Source: Kitasatospora sp. Root107 (GTDB lineage: Bacteria > Actinomycetota > Actinomycetes > Streptomycetales > Streptomycetaceae). From it: a stretch of 64,000 bases of DNA. Position numbers and translations under genes: made by a program. The DNA is taken from assembly GCF_001424875.1 (NCBI RefSeq), contig NZ_LMCT01000023.1, forward strand, positions 1 through 64,000. The letters are read 5' to 3'. Under the pieces are notes generated by a model, which was not told the origin of the DNA, did no database searches, and saw nothing but the letters and a program-made list of their open reading frames with translations. Positions 7,624 to 18,508 of the stretch are shown in pieces. Within the stretch, counting starts at the first letter, position 1; every line of letters begins with the position of its first letter.

Positions 7624-9096
7624 ATGAGCGAAGAGCAGCTGAGCGCCGCCACCCGCGCGGTGGCCGAGCGCTGGTTCACCGCACTGACCACCGGGGACTT
7701 CCCCACCGCCCTCGACTGCCTGGCCGACGACGTGGAGTGGGTGAACTACGCCCCCGTGCCCGGCTACAACGACGACATGCCCTGGATCGGGACCCTGCAC
7801 GGCAAGGACGCCGTCCTGGCGAGCCTCGGCGTCTTCACCTCCCTCGTCGAGGTCGGCGAGGAGGTGCTGGTGCGGCTGAGCGTCGACGGCGAGAACGCGG
7901 CCGGCGTGATCCACGAGCGGTCCGTGGTCAAGGAGAACGGCCTGCCGTTCGAGATCGAGTTCATCCAGTGGCTGACCGTCCGGGACGGCCGGATCATCCG
8001 CTGGAAGTCGTACACCGACCCGTCCGAGATCGTCCGCGCGCTCCGCGGCGACCACGGCGCGCGCAGCACGCACACCAGCCTGGCGCTGCTGGAGGCCGTC
8101 CGCGCCCGGGACACCGCGGCCGTGAACCGGCTGATCGCCCAGGGTGCCGACCCCGGCAGCCGGGACCAGGCGACCGGGCTGACCGCGCTGATGACCGCGG
8201 CCGGCCAGGCCGACGCCGCCACCGTCCGGGTCCTGCTCGCCGCCGGGGCGGACCCGCTGACCGCGGACACCCGGGCCGGTGCCACCGCCCTGCACAAGGC
8301 GTGCCAGGGCGGCAGCGTCGAGGTCGCCCAGGCGCTGGTCGAGGCGGGCGCCTTCGTCGACGCGGTCGCCCCCACCACCGGCCACACCCCCCTGATGGAC
8401 GCGCTCTGGTACAAGTTCCCCGACCTGGTGCGGTACCTGCTCGGCCAGGGGGCCGGCCTGGAGGTCTACACCCACTACGGCTTCTCGCTCAAGCAGCACT
8501 TCGAGTACGAGCTGAACGTCAACACCCGTGGCAAGGACCTGCTGCTGCAAGCCGAGGAGCACCTCAACAACCGGCGCTCCCAGGACAGTTCGGCCGTCCA
8601 GGCGCAGCTTCTGATGGCCGCCGTGGCGGCCGGGGACACCGCTCGGGTGCCCGGCCTGCTGGCGGCCGGCGCTCCGGTCGACGAGATCTTCCCGCGGCTG
8701 AACGGCTTCAACGACGGGCACACCCCGCTGCACGTGGCCGCGCGGGACGGACACACCGACATCGTCGTCGCCCTGCTCGCCGCCGGGGCCGACGTCAACG
8801 CGGTGGAGCCGTGCTTCGGTGCCGTCCCGCTGCACAAGGCGGTCTACAACGGCCACGCCGCGATCACCGGGCTGCTGGTCGCCCGGCCGGGCATCCAGCT
8901 GGACTTCCAGGGCGCCACCAACGGCTACACCCCCCTGCACGACGCGCTCTGGCACGGCTACGAGGACTGCGTGCGGATCCTGCTGGACGCCGGTGCCCGC
9001 ACCGACCTGGTCGGGCACGACGGCAAGCTCCCGTACGACCTCGCGGTCGAGGTGTTCGGCGACGGGCACCCGCTCGCCATCGAGCTGAAGTCCTGA
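7624..9096 (+). CDS. SnoaL-like domain fused to ankyrin repeats
   Basis: A 490-residue two-part protein. Residues about 10-135 form a SnoaL/NTF2-like domain (VAERWFTALTTGDFPTALDC, then FIQWLTVRDGRIIRWKSYTD). From about residue 150 to the end there are ankyrin repeats with recognisable GLTALMTAAGQ, GATALHKACQGG, GHTPLHVAARDG, GAVPLHKAVYNG and GYTPLHDALWHG units. The array is interrupted near residues 275-345 by less regular sequence. The family usually has the SnoaL domain alone. The fusion suggests an enzyme or binding domain on a protein-docking scaffold. ATG at 7624 follows AAGGAG. A TTG two codons upstream is less likely. Confidence 0.85.
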   Translation: MSEEQLSAATRAVAERWFTALTTGDFPTALDCLADDVEWVNYAPVPGYNDDMPWIGTLHGKDAVLASLGVFTSLVEVGEEVLVRLSVDGENAAGVIHERSVVKENGLPFEIEFIQWLTVRDGRIIRWKSYTDPSEIVRALRGDHGARSTHTSLALLEAVRARDTAAVNRLIAQGADPGSRDQATGLTALMTAAGQADAATVRVLLAAGADPLTADTRAGATALHKACQGGSVEVAQALVEAGAFVDAVAPTTGHTPLMDALWYKFPDLVRYLLGQGAGLEVYTHYGFSLKQHFEYELNVNTRGKDLLLQAEEHLNNRRSQDSSAVQAQLLMAAVAAGDTARVPGLLAAGAPVDEIFPRLNGFNDGHTPLHVAARDGHTDIVVALLAAGADVNAVEPCFGAVPLHKAVYNGHAAITGLLVARPGIQLDFQGATNGYTPLHDALWHGYEDCVRILLDAGARTDLVGHDGKLPYDLAVEVFGDGHPLAIELKS

Positions 9097-9139
9097 CCAC
9101 CCGGCACCACCCTTCCCCGCACCACGACAGGAGATCGCC

Positions 9140-9448
9140 ATGCTGTTCTACGTCCAGATGAAGTGGAAGCACGAAGGCCGGATCACCCTCGACGAGCTCT
9201 GGGAGCTGGAGCAGGAAGAGGCCGAGCACGCCCAGGAGACCATCAACTCCGGGTTCTGCGTCGGGATCTGGAAGGTGGCCGCGCAGAAGCGGGTCATCGC
9301 CATCATCGAGTCCCCGGACGCCGAGGAGCTCGACCGCACCGCGCTCGGCCGACTGCCGATGCGCGAGTACCTGGAGTTCGAGACGGTCTGGCCGCTCCGT
9401 GACTACCTCGGCTTCGCCGAGGACGTCAAGAAGCGCTACCAGGTCTGA
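9140..9448 (+). CDS. Muconolactone delta-isomerase-like small protein
   Basis: A 102-residue ferredoxin-like alpha+beta protein. The pattern MLFYVQMKWK, an acidic helix (LDELWELEQEEAEHAQE), VGIWKVAAQKRVIAIIE and the ending LPMREYLEFETVWPL matches the muconolactone isomerase family. In catechol degradation that family isomerises muconolactone, but no catechol pathway genes are visible here, so the protein probably serves the uncharacterised cluster. GGAG lies six bases before the ATG. Gaps of 43 and 35 bases to its neighbours support an operon. Confidence 0.72.
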   Translation: MLFYVQMKWKHEGRITLDELWELEQEEAEHAQETINSGFCVGIWKVAAQKRVIAIIESPDAEELDRTALGRLPMREYLEFETVWPLRDYLGFAEDVKKRYQV

Positions 9449-9483
9449 CCCGGCCCGCCTCACCCACACACCACGGAGCCCCG

Positions 9484-10170
9484 ATGATCCATCAGTTGAT
9501 CTTCGCCCACCCCAAGCCCGGGATGAGCGAGCAGGAGTTCCAGCGCTACTGGCTGGACGTGCACGCCCCGAACTACGCGGCCAAGATCCCGCAGATCCGC
9601 AAGTACTGCGTGGACACCCGCATTCCGCTCGGCCCCGAGCCCGCCGACCCGCTCTGGAGCGGCATAGCCGAGATCTGGCTGGACAACGACGAGGACCAGC
9701 TCGCCTCGCTGCAGACCCCCGAGTTCCTCGAGGGCGCCCGGCTGGACGAGCCGCGCTGGGCCGCCTTCTGGCGGACCGTCGTGCTGGACACCGACGCGCA
9801 GGTTCTGCTCCCCGGCCCGGGCACCGAGCGGCCGGAGGGCACCAAGCTGGTGATCCTGGCCAAGCGCGCCAACGGGACCACGGTGGAGGACTTCCGCCGC
9901 CGCAGCCTGGAGGGCCACGCCAAGACGGCGCTGGACGTGCCGGGTGTGGTCCGGTACGTGCAGGGCTTCGTCCGTGACGGCGCGTACGCGATCGGCGAGT
10001 CCCTGCTGGACGTCGCCTACCAGCTGAGCTTCGAGAACGAGGAGGCACTGCGCCTGGCGGTGGACTCCGCGGAGTTCGGCCGACTGCTGGCGGACCTGGA
10101 AGAGTTCACCGAGCCGCGCTACATCCACCAGCTGGCGGTCCGTGAGCACTGGATCATCGGGGCCGAATAG
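9484..10170 (+). CDS. EthD-like protein with tandem domains
   Basis: A 228-residue protein whose N-terminal half carries the EthD signature FAHPKPGMSEQEFQRYWLDV with His of DVHAPNYA. The C-terminal half repeats the theme in degenerate form (VILAKRANGTTVEDFRRRSLEGHAKTA). EthD-like ferredoxin-fold proteins include small cyclases and monooxygenase partners in polyketide and ether-degradation pathways. The tandem form could make an internal dimer. ATG at 9484 has CGGAG nearby. It is downstream of the muconolactone-isomerase-like gene in the plus-strand operon. Specific function unknown. Confidence 0.78.
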   Translation: MIHQLIFAHPKPGMSEQEFQRYWLDVHAPNYAAKIPQIRKYCVDTRIPLGPEPADPLWSGIAEIWLDNDEDQLASLQTPEFLEGARLDEPRWAAFWRTVVLDTDAQVLLPGPGTERPEGTKLVILAKRANGTTVEDFRRRSLEGHAKTALDVPGVVRYVQGFVRDGAYAIGESLLDVAYQLSFENEEALRLAVDSAEFGRLLADLEEFTEPRYIHQLAVREHWIIGAE

Positions 10171-10192
10171 CCGATCGGGCCGGGAGGCCGCC

Positions 10193-10882
10193 GTGAACCG
10201 TACCGCTCTCGTCACCGGTGCCAACCGTGGCATCGGACTGGAGACCTGTCGTCAACTCGCCACCGCCGGACTGGACGTGGTCCTCTGCTCCCGTGAACCC
10301 GACCGCGGCCTGGCCGCCGCGGCCGGCCTGGCGGGGCTCCGCGGCCGGGTACGGGTCGAGCAGCTGGACGTCGAGTCGGCGGAGAGCGTGCTGGCCTGTG
10401 CCGGACGGCTCGCCGCCGACGGCGTGCGGGTCGACGTCCTGGTGAACAACGCCGCGGTCTACCCGACCACGGGGTTCTTCGCCGCCGACGAGGACCTGTT
10501 GGAGCACACCTGGCAGGTGAACCTGGTGGGTGCCTTCCGGACCTGTCAGGCGTTCGTGCCGGGCATGGCCGAACGCGGCTGGGGACGGGTGGTCAACGTC
10601 TCGTCCGGCGGCGGCTCGCTCGACGCGGGCCTCCCCGGGCCACCGTTGTACGGGATCACCAAGGCGGCGCTCAACGCCCTGACGGTGACGCTCGCCTCCA
10701 CCGTGCCCGCATCGGTGAAGGTCAACGCGGTCTGCCCGGGCTGGGTCCGTACCGACATGGGCGGCGCCGGCGCCCCACTGAGCGTCGCTCAGGGCGCCGA
10801 CACCGTGGTCTGGTTGGCACAACTTCCCGAGTCCGGCCCCACCGGCGGTTTCTTCCGCGGGCGCAAGCCCATCCCCTGGTAG
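10193..10882 (+). CDS. Short-chain dehydrogenase/reductase
   Basis: A 229-residue classical SDR. It has TGANRGIG for NAD(P) binding, NNAAVYP, the active-site Ser in VNVSSGG, and the catalytic YGITK. The C-terminal PGWVRTDMGG is also typical. It should reduce a ketone or oxidise an alcohol in the cluster pathway. I chose GTG at 10193, preceded by GGGAGG at 10182; this places the Rossmann motif at the usual position. It begins 22 bases after the EthD-like gene. The closing GGFFRGRKPIPW resembles carbonyl-reductase-like SDRs. Confidence 0.9.
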   Translation: MNRTALVTGANRGIGLETCRQLATAGLDVVLCSREPDRGLAAAAGLAGLRGRVRVEQLDVESAESVLACAGRLAADGVRVDVLVNNAAVYPTTGFFAADEDLLEHTWQVNLVGAFRTCQAFVPGMAERGWGRVVNVSSGGGSLDAGLPGPPLYGITKAALNALTVTLASTVPASVKVNAVCPGWVRTDMGGAGAPLSVAQGADTVVWLAQLPESGPTGGFFRGRKPIPW

Positions 10883-10955
10883 CCAGTCGGCCCGGGGGCA
10901 CCGATCCCCCATACCGGTGCCCCCGGGCCGGCGACTCCCCTGGAGGTAGTCGACT

Positions 10956-11951
10956 GTGAAGAGCAGTCAGCAACATCAGAGCCAGCATCAGCATCAGCAC
11001 GAGACGGCTCCCGAGCCGGTGGAGATGAACTCCGCCCGTCTGGAGGCGTTCAGCGACGGGGTGTTCGCGATCGCGATCACCCTGCTGATCCTGGACATCC
11101 GGGTACCGAAGGAAGGGCCGCTGCTCCAGGGCCTGATCCACGAGTGGCCCGCCTACTGTGCCTACGTCGTCAGTTTCCTGATCATCGGCATGGTGTGGAT
11201 GAACCACCACACCATGCTGTTCTACATCCGCAAGGTCGACCGGGGCCTGCTGCTGTTCAATCTGCTGCTGTTGATGAACGTCGCGTTCATCCCCTTCCCG
11301 ACCCACGTGCTCGCCGAGGCGATGAGCTCCGGCGAGGGCGGACGAACGGCAGCGGTGTTCTACGGCCTGACGCTCACCCTGGGCGGTATCCCGTTCAACG
11401 CGATCTGGGTGTACGCCTCACGCGGGCACCGGCACCTGGGCAACATGATCACGCCCGAACAGGCCGCCGTGATGCGCCGTCACTTCCTGATGGGGCCGGT
11501 GCTCTACCTGGGCGCCACCCTGGTCGGGCTGATCAGCGCGGTGGCCAGCCTCACCATCTTCGGGGTGCTGCTGCTCTTCTACATGATCGAGGTGCTCAGC
11601 TCGGTCGGGCACTCCCAGTCCGACGCACAGGCCAGGCCGCCGATCAAGACGGTGGGGGCGGTGGCCGAACCGCCGACGCCCGCGCCGCCGACGCCCGAAC
11701 TGCCGACGCCCGAACCGTCGGACGCCGTCACGGCATCCGCCCCGGCCCCGGCGGACCAGGAGCATGCGCAGGAGCACGAGCACGAGCAGGACGACTCCGA
11801 CACCGCCCCCACCCCGCTGCGCAAGCCGACCCCCACCCAGGCGAGCGCGGCACCGGAGCTGCGTGCGGTTTCCACCGTCGTGCCCCGGCCGAGCGTCCCG
11901 GTGGCGGTCGGCAGCGGGGAACGCTGCACCAACTGCGGCCGCGCCGACTGA
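10956..11951 (+). CDS. TMEM175-type (DUF1211) membrane protein with long tail
   Basis: A 331-residue protein. Residues about 25-215 carry the TMEM175/DUF1211 signature RLEAFSDGVFAIAITLLILD and six hydrophobic segments, the set expected for one protomer of bacterial TMEM175 potassium channels. The N-terminus is rich in Gln and His (HQSQHQHQH). The last 110 residues form a long Pro-rich tail with PTPAPPTPELPTPEP repeats, a His/Glu stretch and a terminal CTNCGRAD. Bacterial members usually end soon after the membrane part. GTG at 10956 follows TGGAGG. Its place in a biosynthesis-like operon is unexplained. Confidence 0.82.
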   Translation: MKSSQQHQSQHQHQHETAPEPVEMNSARLEAFSDGVFAIAITLLILDIRVPKEGPLLQGLIHEWPAYCAYVVSFLIIGMVWMNHHTMLFYIRKVDRGLLLFNLLLLMNVAFIPFPTHVLAEAMSSGEGGRTAAVFYGLTLTLGGIPFNAIWVYASRGHRHLGNMITPEQAAVMRRHFLMGPVLYLGATLVGLISAVASLTIFGVLLLFYMIEVLSSVGHSQSDAQARPPIKTVGAVAEPPTPAPPTPELPTPEPSDAVTASAPAPADQEHAQEHEHEQDDSDTAPTPLRKPTPTQASAAPELRAVSTVVPRPSVPVAVGSGERCTNCGRAD

Positions 11952-12045
11952 CGGCACGTCCGTTCCGCCCGCTGCCCTGCCGAGTCCTGACCGACCCGGC
12001 AGGGCAGCGGCGTTCACGCCCGTAGTTCTTCGAAGGAGGACCACC

Positions 12046-12735
12046 ATGCAGTACGCGGTCATCGGTACCGGAGTCGTCGGCCGGACCCTCGCGGCCGGCC
12101 TCGCCGCCCTCGGACACGAGGTCACCGTCGGGACCCGGGACGTACGGCAGACCCTGGAGCGCACTGAGCCCGACGGCTACGGCACTCCGCCGTACTCGCA
12201 GTGGAGCACCGACCACCCCGGCATCCGGCTCCGCACCTTCGCGGAGGCGGCACACGGCGCCGAGGTGGTGGTCAACGCCTCGGCGGGAGCGGCCAGTCTG
12301 GCCGCGCTGACCGCCGCCGGCGCCGACAACCTCGCGGGCAAGCTGCTGATCGACGTGGCCAACCCGCTGGACTTCTCACGAGGCATGCCGCCCACCCTGA
12401 ACCCGGTCAACACCGACAGCCTCGGGGAGCAGATCCAGCGCGCGTTCCCGGCCGCCCGGGTGGTGAAGACCCTCAACACCATGAACACCGCCGTCATGGT
12501 CGACCCCCGGCGGGTGCCCGGCCCGCACAACGTCTTCGTCTGCGGCGACGACGAGACGGCCAGGAAGGAGGCGGCCGGGCTGCTGGCCGACCTCGGCTGG
12601 CCTTCGGACTGGGTGATCGATCTCGGCGACCTGACCGCCGCCCGCGGCCTGGAGCAGATCCTCCCGCTGTGGCTCCGGATCTGGGGCACGCTGGGCCACG
12701 CGGACTTCAACTTCCTGGTGCAGCGGGCCCGGTGA
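12046..12735 (+). CDS. NADPH-dependent F420 reductase-like protein
   Basis: A 229-residue Rossmann protein with VIGTGVVGRTLAAGLAALGH for dinucleotide binding, TVGTRDV, and a central LLIDVANPLDFSRG. It matches the F420-oxidoreductase/NADP-binding family. Members reduce F420 with NADPH or act as imine or ketone reductases. AAGGAGGA precedes the ATG at 12046. It closes the plus-strand operon. Five bases after its stop a 38-bp perfect inverted repeat begins (12741-12828), which probably terminates both this gene and the convergent transposase gene. Confidence 0.82.
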   Translation: MQYAVIGTGVVGRTLAAGLAALGHEVTVGTRDVRQTLERTEPDGYGTPPYSQWSTDHPGIRLRTFAEAAHGAEVVVNASAGAASLAALTAAGADNLAGKLLIDVANPLDFSRGMPPTLNPVNTDSLGEQIQRAFPAARVVKTLNTMNTAVMVDPRRVPGPHNVFVCGDDETARKEAAGLLADLGWPSDWVIDLGDLTAARGLEQILPLWLRIWGTLGHADFNFLVQRAR

Positions 12736-12740
12736 GCTTC

Positions 12741-12828
12741 GGCTGAGCGCGCAGCACTGAGCACGAGAGAGCCTCGGGGGGCCGGAACCACCCGAGGCTC
12801 TCTCGTGCTCAGTGCTGCGCGCTCAGCC
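12741..12828. terminator. 38-bp perfect inverted repeat between convergent genes
   Basis: Bases 12741-12778 and 12791-12828 are exact reverse complements, separated by 12 bases. The right arm contains the stop codon and the last codon of the transposase gene at 12823. It can act as a bidirectional terminator. The perfect match over 38 bases is longer than a usual intrinsic terminator and could record an inverted duplication of the transposase end. Confidence 0.8.
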
Positions 12829-14037
12829 CACCTCGGCCTGGAGCACGGGCTCGGCCGCCGCGCCCTCCAGCTCCTGCAGGGTGTGGAAGCCGAGCGCAGC
12901 GGAGGCCAGGGTGACGTGGTGGTGCCAGCCCCGGAACGACCGGCCCTCGAAGTCCGCCAGGCCGTACCGCTGTTGCAGGCGTTCGCAGCCCGTACCCGAG
13001 CTGTGCCGCAGCCCGGCGAGCGCGACCACCTCGGCGAGCTGGTCGGCCGGCAGGTTGGTGACCCACTGCGAGCGCGGCTGCGGGCGGCCGAACGGCCACT
13101 CCACCACCAGGTTGCGGGCCGGCCGACGGCGGATGCCGGACATCCGGGAGGGCAGCACGGCCGGGCCGCCCGGGAGCCCCAGCACCATGAACTGCGAGTG
13201 CCTGCGCCGGGCCGCCGAGCCGTCCCGCCAAGCCAGCACGGTGCCCGCGTTCCGGCTGCCGAGGAGACCGGCCAGGTCGGCGACCGACCGACGGACCGCA
13301 CCGGGACGGCCCGGCGGGGTGGGGACGGACAGCATCGTGCTCGGGCCCACTTCGAGCAGGTAGGACAGACCCCGGCCCTCCAGGCCGAGCTGCAGCGGCT
13401 CGAGGTCCGGCTGGTTGGACCAGTCGGCGAGCACGGGAGCCCGGGGGACGTTCCACTCCAGGATCTGGTCGAGCGACTGCAGGACGTACTCCCAGCGCGG
13501 CCGGTGCCGCTGCTCGTCCGGGAGATGGGCCTGCGACCGCAGCTGCTCGTCGGCGTCCCACTGACGGGGCAGCAGCAGGTGCCAGTTGACCGGCAGGCTC
13601 CCCTCCGCGTGCACCAGTGAAGTGGCCAGCGCCAGCTGGCAGTTCATCATCCGGCCGGCCGACGGCGCGAACTGCCGGGCCACCCCGACCGACCGGGACC
13701 CGTTCTTCTGGAAGGCCACCTCGTCGAAGGCCCAGGCCAGCGGCTCCGTCAGGGCGCTGACCCGCTCGGCGAGGTGGCGCCGGACGTCGTTGCACTCCCA
13801 GGTGGACTGGCTGACGAACTGTTGGATCGGCTGCACCACGCGTCGCCCCAGCACCGCTTCGGTGATGTTCGCCGGAGTCCTGCGCCCGGAGCCGTGGAGC
13901 AGACCACGCAGGTAGACCTCGCCCCACCGGCGCTGGTCGCTGCGGGCAAAGCAGGCGAAGAGCTCCCGGCAGTAGTCGGAGAGCCCGTCCTGCTGCTCCC
14001 GGTCAGGTGCTTCGCGGAGGTGTGCGATCGTGGCCAC
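12823..14037 (-). CDS. IS701-like DDE transposase
   Basis: A 404-residue protein of the IS701/DDE_5 type. The first Asp lies in WAFDEVAFQKNG (the usual form is DDTG.PK.G), followed by GVARQFAPSAGRMMNCQ. The second Asp is in PVLADWSNQPD, and the Glu in LADFEGRSFRGWHHHVTL. All three acidic positions appear present, although the motifs around the first two are unusual. I find no matching terminal inverted repeats on the two sides, so it may be an immobile, domesticated or inherited gene rather than a complete insertion sequence. IS701-like genes do occur in Streptomyces biosynthetic clusters. Confidence 0.75.
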   Translation of the reverse strand: MATIAHLREAPDREQQDGLSDYCRELFACFARSDQRRWGEVYLRGLLHGSGRRTPANITEAVLGRRVVQPIQQFVSQSTWECNDVRRHLAERVSALTEPLAWAFDEVAFQKNGSRSVGVARQFAPSAGRMMNCQLALATSLVHAEGSLPVNWHLLLPRQWDADEQLRSQAHLPDEQRHRPRWEYVLQSLDQILEWNVPRAPVLADWSNQPDLEPLQLGLEGRGLSYLLEVGPSTMLSVPTPPGRPGAVRRSVADLAGLLGSRNAGTVLAWRDGSAARRRHSQFMVLGLPGGPAVLPSRMSGIRRRPARNLVVEWPFGRPQPRSQWVTNLPADQLAEVVALAGLRHSSGTGCERLQQRYGLADFEGRSFRGWHHHVTLASAALGFHTLQELEGAAAEPVLQAEVG

Positions 14038-14065
14038 AACAGTCCTTCGGAGTCTCGGAAAAGGG

Positions 14066-14107
14066 GCCTGTCCTCCCCCGCGCCGTAGTCAGCAGGGGAG
14101 GACAGGC
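14066..14107 (-). terminator. Intrinsic terminator after the AGE-STAS gene
   Basis: GCCTGTCCTCCCC (14066-14078) and its exact complement GGGGAGGACAGGC (14095-14107) form a 13-bp stem with a 16-base loop. It lies 9 bases after the stop at 14117 and before the transposase gene, so the transposase is probably not part of that operon. Confidence 0.7.
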
Positions 14108-14116
14108 GCTATGGGG

Positions 14117-16275
14117 TCAGGCGTGTTCGGGGCAGGTGTGGTCCGGGTCCAGCACGAAGGCGTCGGTGGCGATCAGCGCCTGGGTCACCTCCGGCAGCGC
14201 CGAACCGACGATCACGAAGTCCACGTCCAGGCCGACCTTGGTGCGCTGGAAGAGCAGCTCGTTGATGGCCGGACGGGCGATCTCGGTGACCTTGCACAGG
14301 TGGAACTCCACCCGCTCGGGACCGACCGACAGGGCCTCGCTCATGCCGCGGCGGAACTTCTCCAGTTCCTCCAGGTCGACGATGCCCTCCAGGAAGATGT
14401 GCGTCGTCCGGCCGTCGAAGTCGCTGCGGATCCGCAGCCGCATGTCGGCCGGCTCGACCGCGACCCGCACCCGCAACGGCTGGTCGGAGACCGGCAGATT
14501 GACCGTCAGCTCCTTCGGGTCGAAGTCCTCGTACGGCTGGTCGTCGATCCACACCCGGTCGATCTGCACCGAACCCGGCGGCAGCAGGTCGGGCGAGACC
14601 CGCAGCACCCGGTCCGGGAAAGACTCCGGTAGCGGCCGGAAGTGCAGGGTCAGCGGCGAGGAGGTGATCAGCAGACCGGTGTACGCGGCGGCCAGGTAGC
14701 AGAGCTCCAGCGCGTGGTAACCCGCCATCGAGTGGCTGCCCTTGAGCCGCTCGGTGCCGAGCAGGTAGGGGATGCCGTTGGCCAGCACGTTGAAGTAGAC
14801 GCCGCCGTCGTCGTAGTCGAGGAAGAAGGCGTTGTAGAACGCCGCCGCCTCGCGGGCGAGCCGCTTGTGCTCCGGGTCGCCGGACACCCCGGCCAGGATC
14901 AGGTAGGCCAGGATCGACTGCTCCTGCTGCCACCAGGCCTTGCGGTCGTGCCAGACCAGCCGGTGCGCACCGCTGTCCGGGTCCGCCCGGCGCTCGACCA
15001 CGTCGTACCAGCCACCGCGCTGCTGGTCGCTGCCGACCGACGGCATCATCTCGGCGATCCGCTCGGCCAGCGTCGCGTACTCGGGCTTGTCGCGCAGGGC
15101 CCGGATCCGGGTCAGGTTCCAGGCGATCTTCAGGTTGTGGCCGACCACGGCCCGGTCCTGCTGCCAGCCCCAGGTCCGGTCCGGCGTCCAGTCCTCGTGG
15201 AACCGCTCCTGGACGAACGGGCTGGCCGGCTCGTCCGGGAAGTGCCGGGCGATGTCGTCGGCGGTCTGCTCCAGCAGCTCGGCGAAGTCCTCCCGGCCGG
15301 TGGCCAGGTAGGCGTTGATCAGGTACGCCGGGGCGTGGTCGCCGACCGAGTTCCAGTTCTTCCGGGCCCGGTTGCGACCGAGCGCGTCGGAGCGCGGGTC
15401 CATGGTGATCGGGTCCAGGTGGGAGAAGAAGCCACCCCGGTCGTGGTCCTCGAAGTACCGGTGGAACAGCGCCACGGTGTGGTCGATGTCGTTCAGGATC
15501 CGCGGGTCGCCGGTGATCCGGTAGGTCTGGGTCGGCCCGGCCAGCGCGTAGATCTGCTCGTACATCGGGATGGCGTCGAAGTCGTCGCCGAACTCGGAGG
15601 CGAACACCTTGCGCTGGCCGGCCGGGGTGATGTCGATGCCGTGGTACCAGTAGGCGATGCCCTCCCGGTCGTCGCTCACCCGCATGTGCTCGCGCAGGTA
15701 GTCGGTGCCGGACTCGGCCGCGTCCAGGAAGCGCTGCTCACCGGTGAGCAGGTAGGCGGTGGACAGGCCGTAGACCAGCCGGGAGATGGTGTCGGTCTCC
15801 TGCCGCACGTCCTGGCCGGCCGAGTCCGGCAGGTGGGTGCCACTGAGCGTCAGCTTGGTACGGAAGTTGCGCCAGTCGTACACCCCGTCGGGGAAGTGCC
15901 CGCGCAGGTAGAAGTCCGCTATCTCGGCGGCCTGCTGCACCCACCAGCCGGGCTTCTCGAAGACGTACGTGCCACGGCTCTCCTCCGGGAAGGTGATCTG
16001 CCGGGCCTCGATCCGCTCGCCGCCGTCCCACTGGTGGAACAGGCCGTGCACGAAGACGTAGCGGCCCTCGGCGAGCATGTCGCGGGTGGCGCCGGAGGTG
16101 TCGCGCACCTCGTCGCCGAGGTTGCGGACGATCTGCGAGCCGAGGAAGCCGTCCAGGTGGATGGTGAACTCGCGGCCGTCGGAGGTCCGCAGGCCGAAAC
16201 GCTCGCGGGTCGGCTCGTAGGACGTCACGTAACCGGCGATGCTGTCGGAGTACGTACGTCGGGTCTCGGGTGCGC

Positions 16276-16279
<4 letters not shown>
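14117..16279 (-). CDS. AGE-family epimerase with a STAS-like C-terminal domain
   Basis: A 720-residue protein in three parts. Residues 1-100 form a small beta-rich domain. The central 400-plus residues are an alpha/alpha barrel of the N-acylglucosamine 2-epimerase superfamily, with WGWQQDRAVVGHNLKIAWNL and RKAWWQQEQSILAYL as likely active-site helices. Residues 613-720 look like a STAS fold (TTHIFLEGIVDLEELEKFRRG then VEFHLCKVTEIARPAINELL). The Ser that is phosphorylated in anti-sigma antagonists is absent. AGE enzymes invert C2 of sugars or aldose-ketose pairs. The start overlaps the glgX stop by ATGA, so the two are coupled. The STAS tail is a profile-level judgement and needs a structure check. 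Confidence 0.78.
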
Positions 16280-18417
<2,138 letters not shown>

Positions 18418-18508
18418 TTTCTCTGTCATTTCTGTCGCTGCGACGGGGGAATATCGAGCGGCGGAGCGGGCTCGGCCGATGTTCGGCCGACCCGTTTCAG
18501 GCCTGTTG

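Noticed and set aside
9140..9448. Catechol/beta-ketoadipate degradation pathway
   Set aside because: Only a muconolactone-isomerase-like fold is present; no dioxygenase, cycloisomerase or lactonase genes are visible.
12741..14107. The hairpins on both sides of the transposase as IS terminal inverted repeats
   Set aside because: The 12741-12828 hairpin and the 14066-14107 hairpin are unrelated in sequence and each folds on itself, so they are terminators rather than paired ends.
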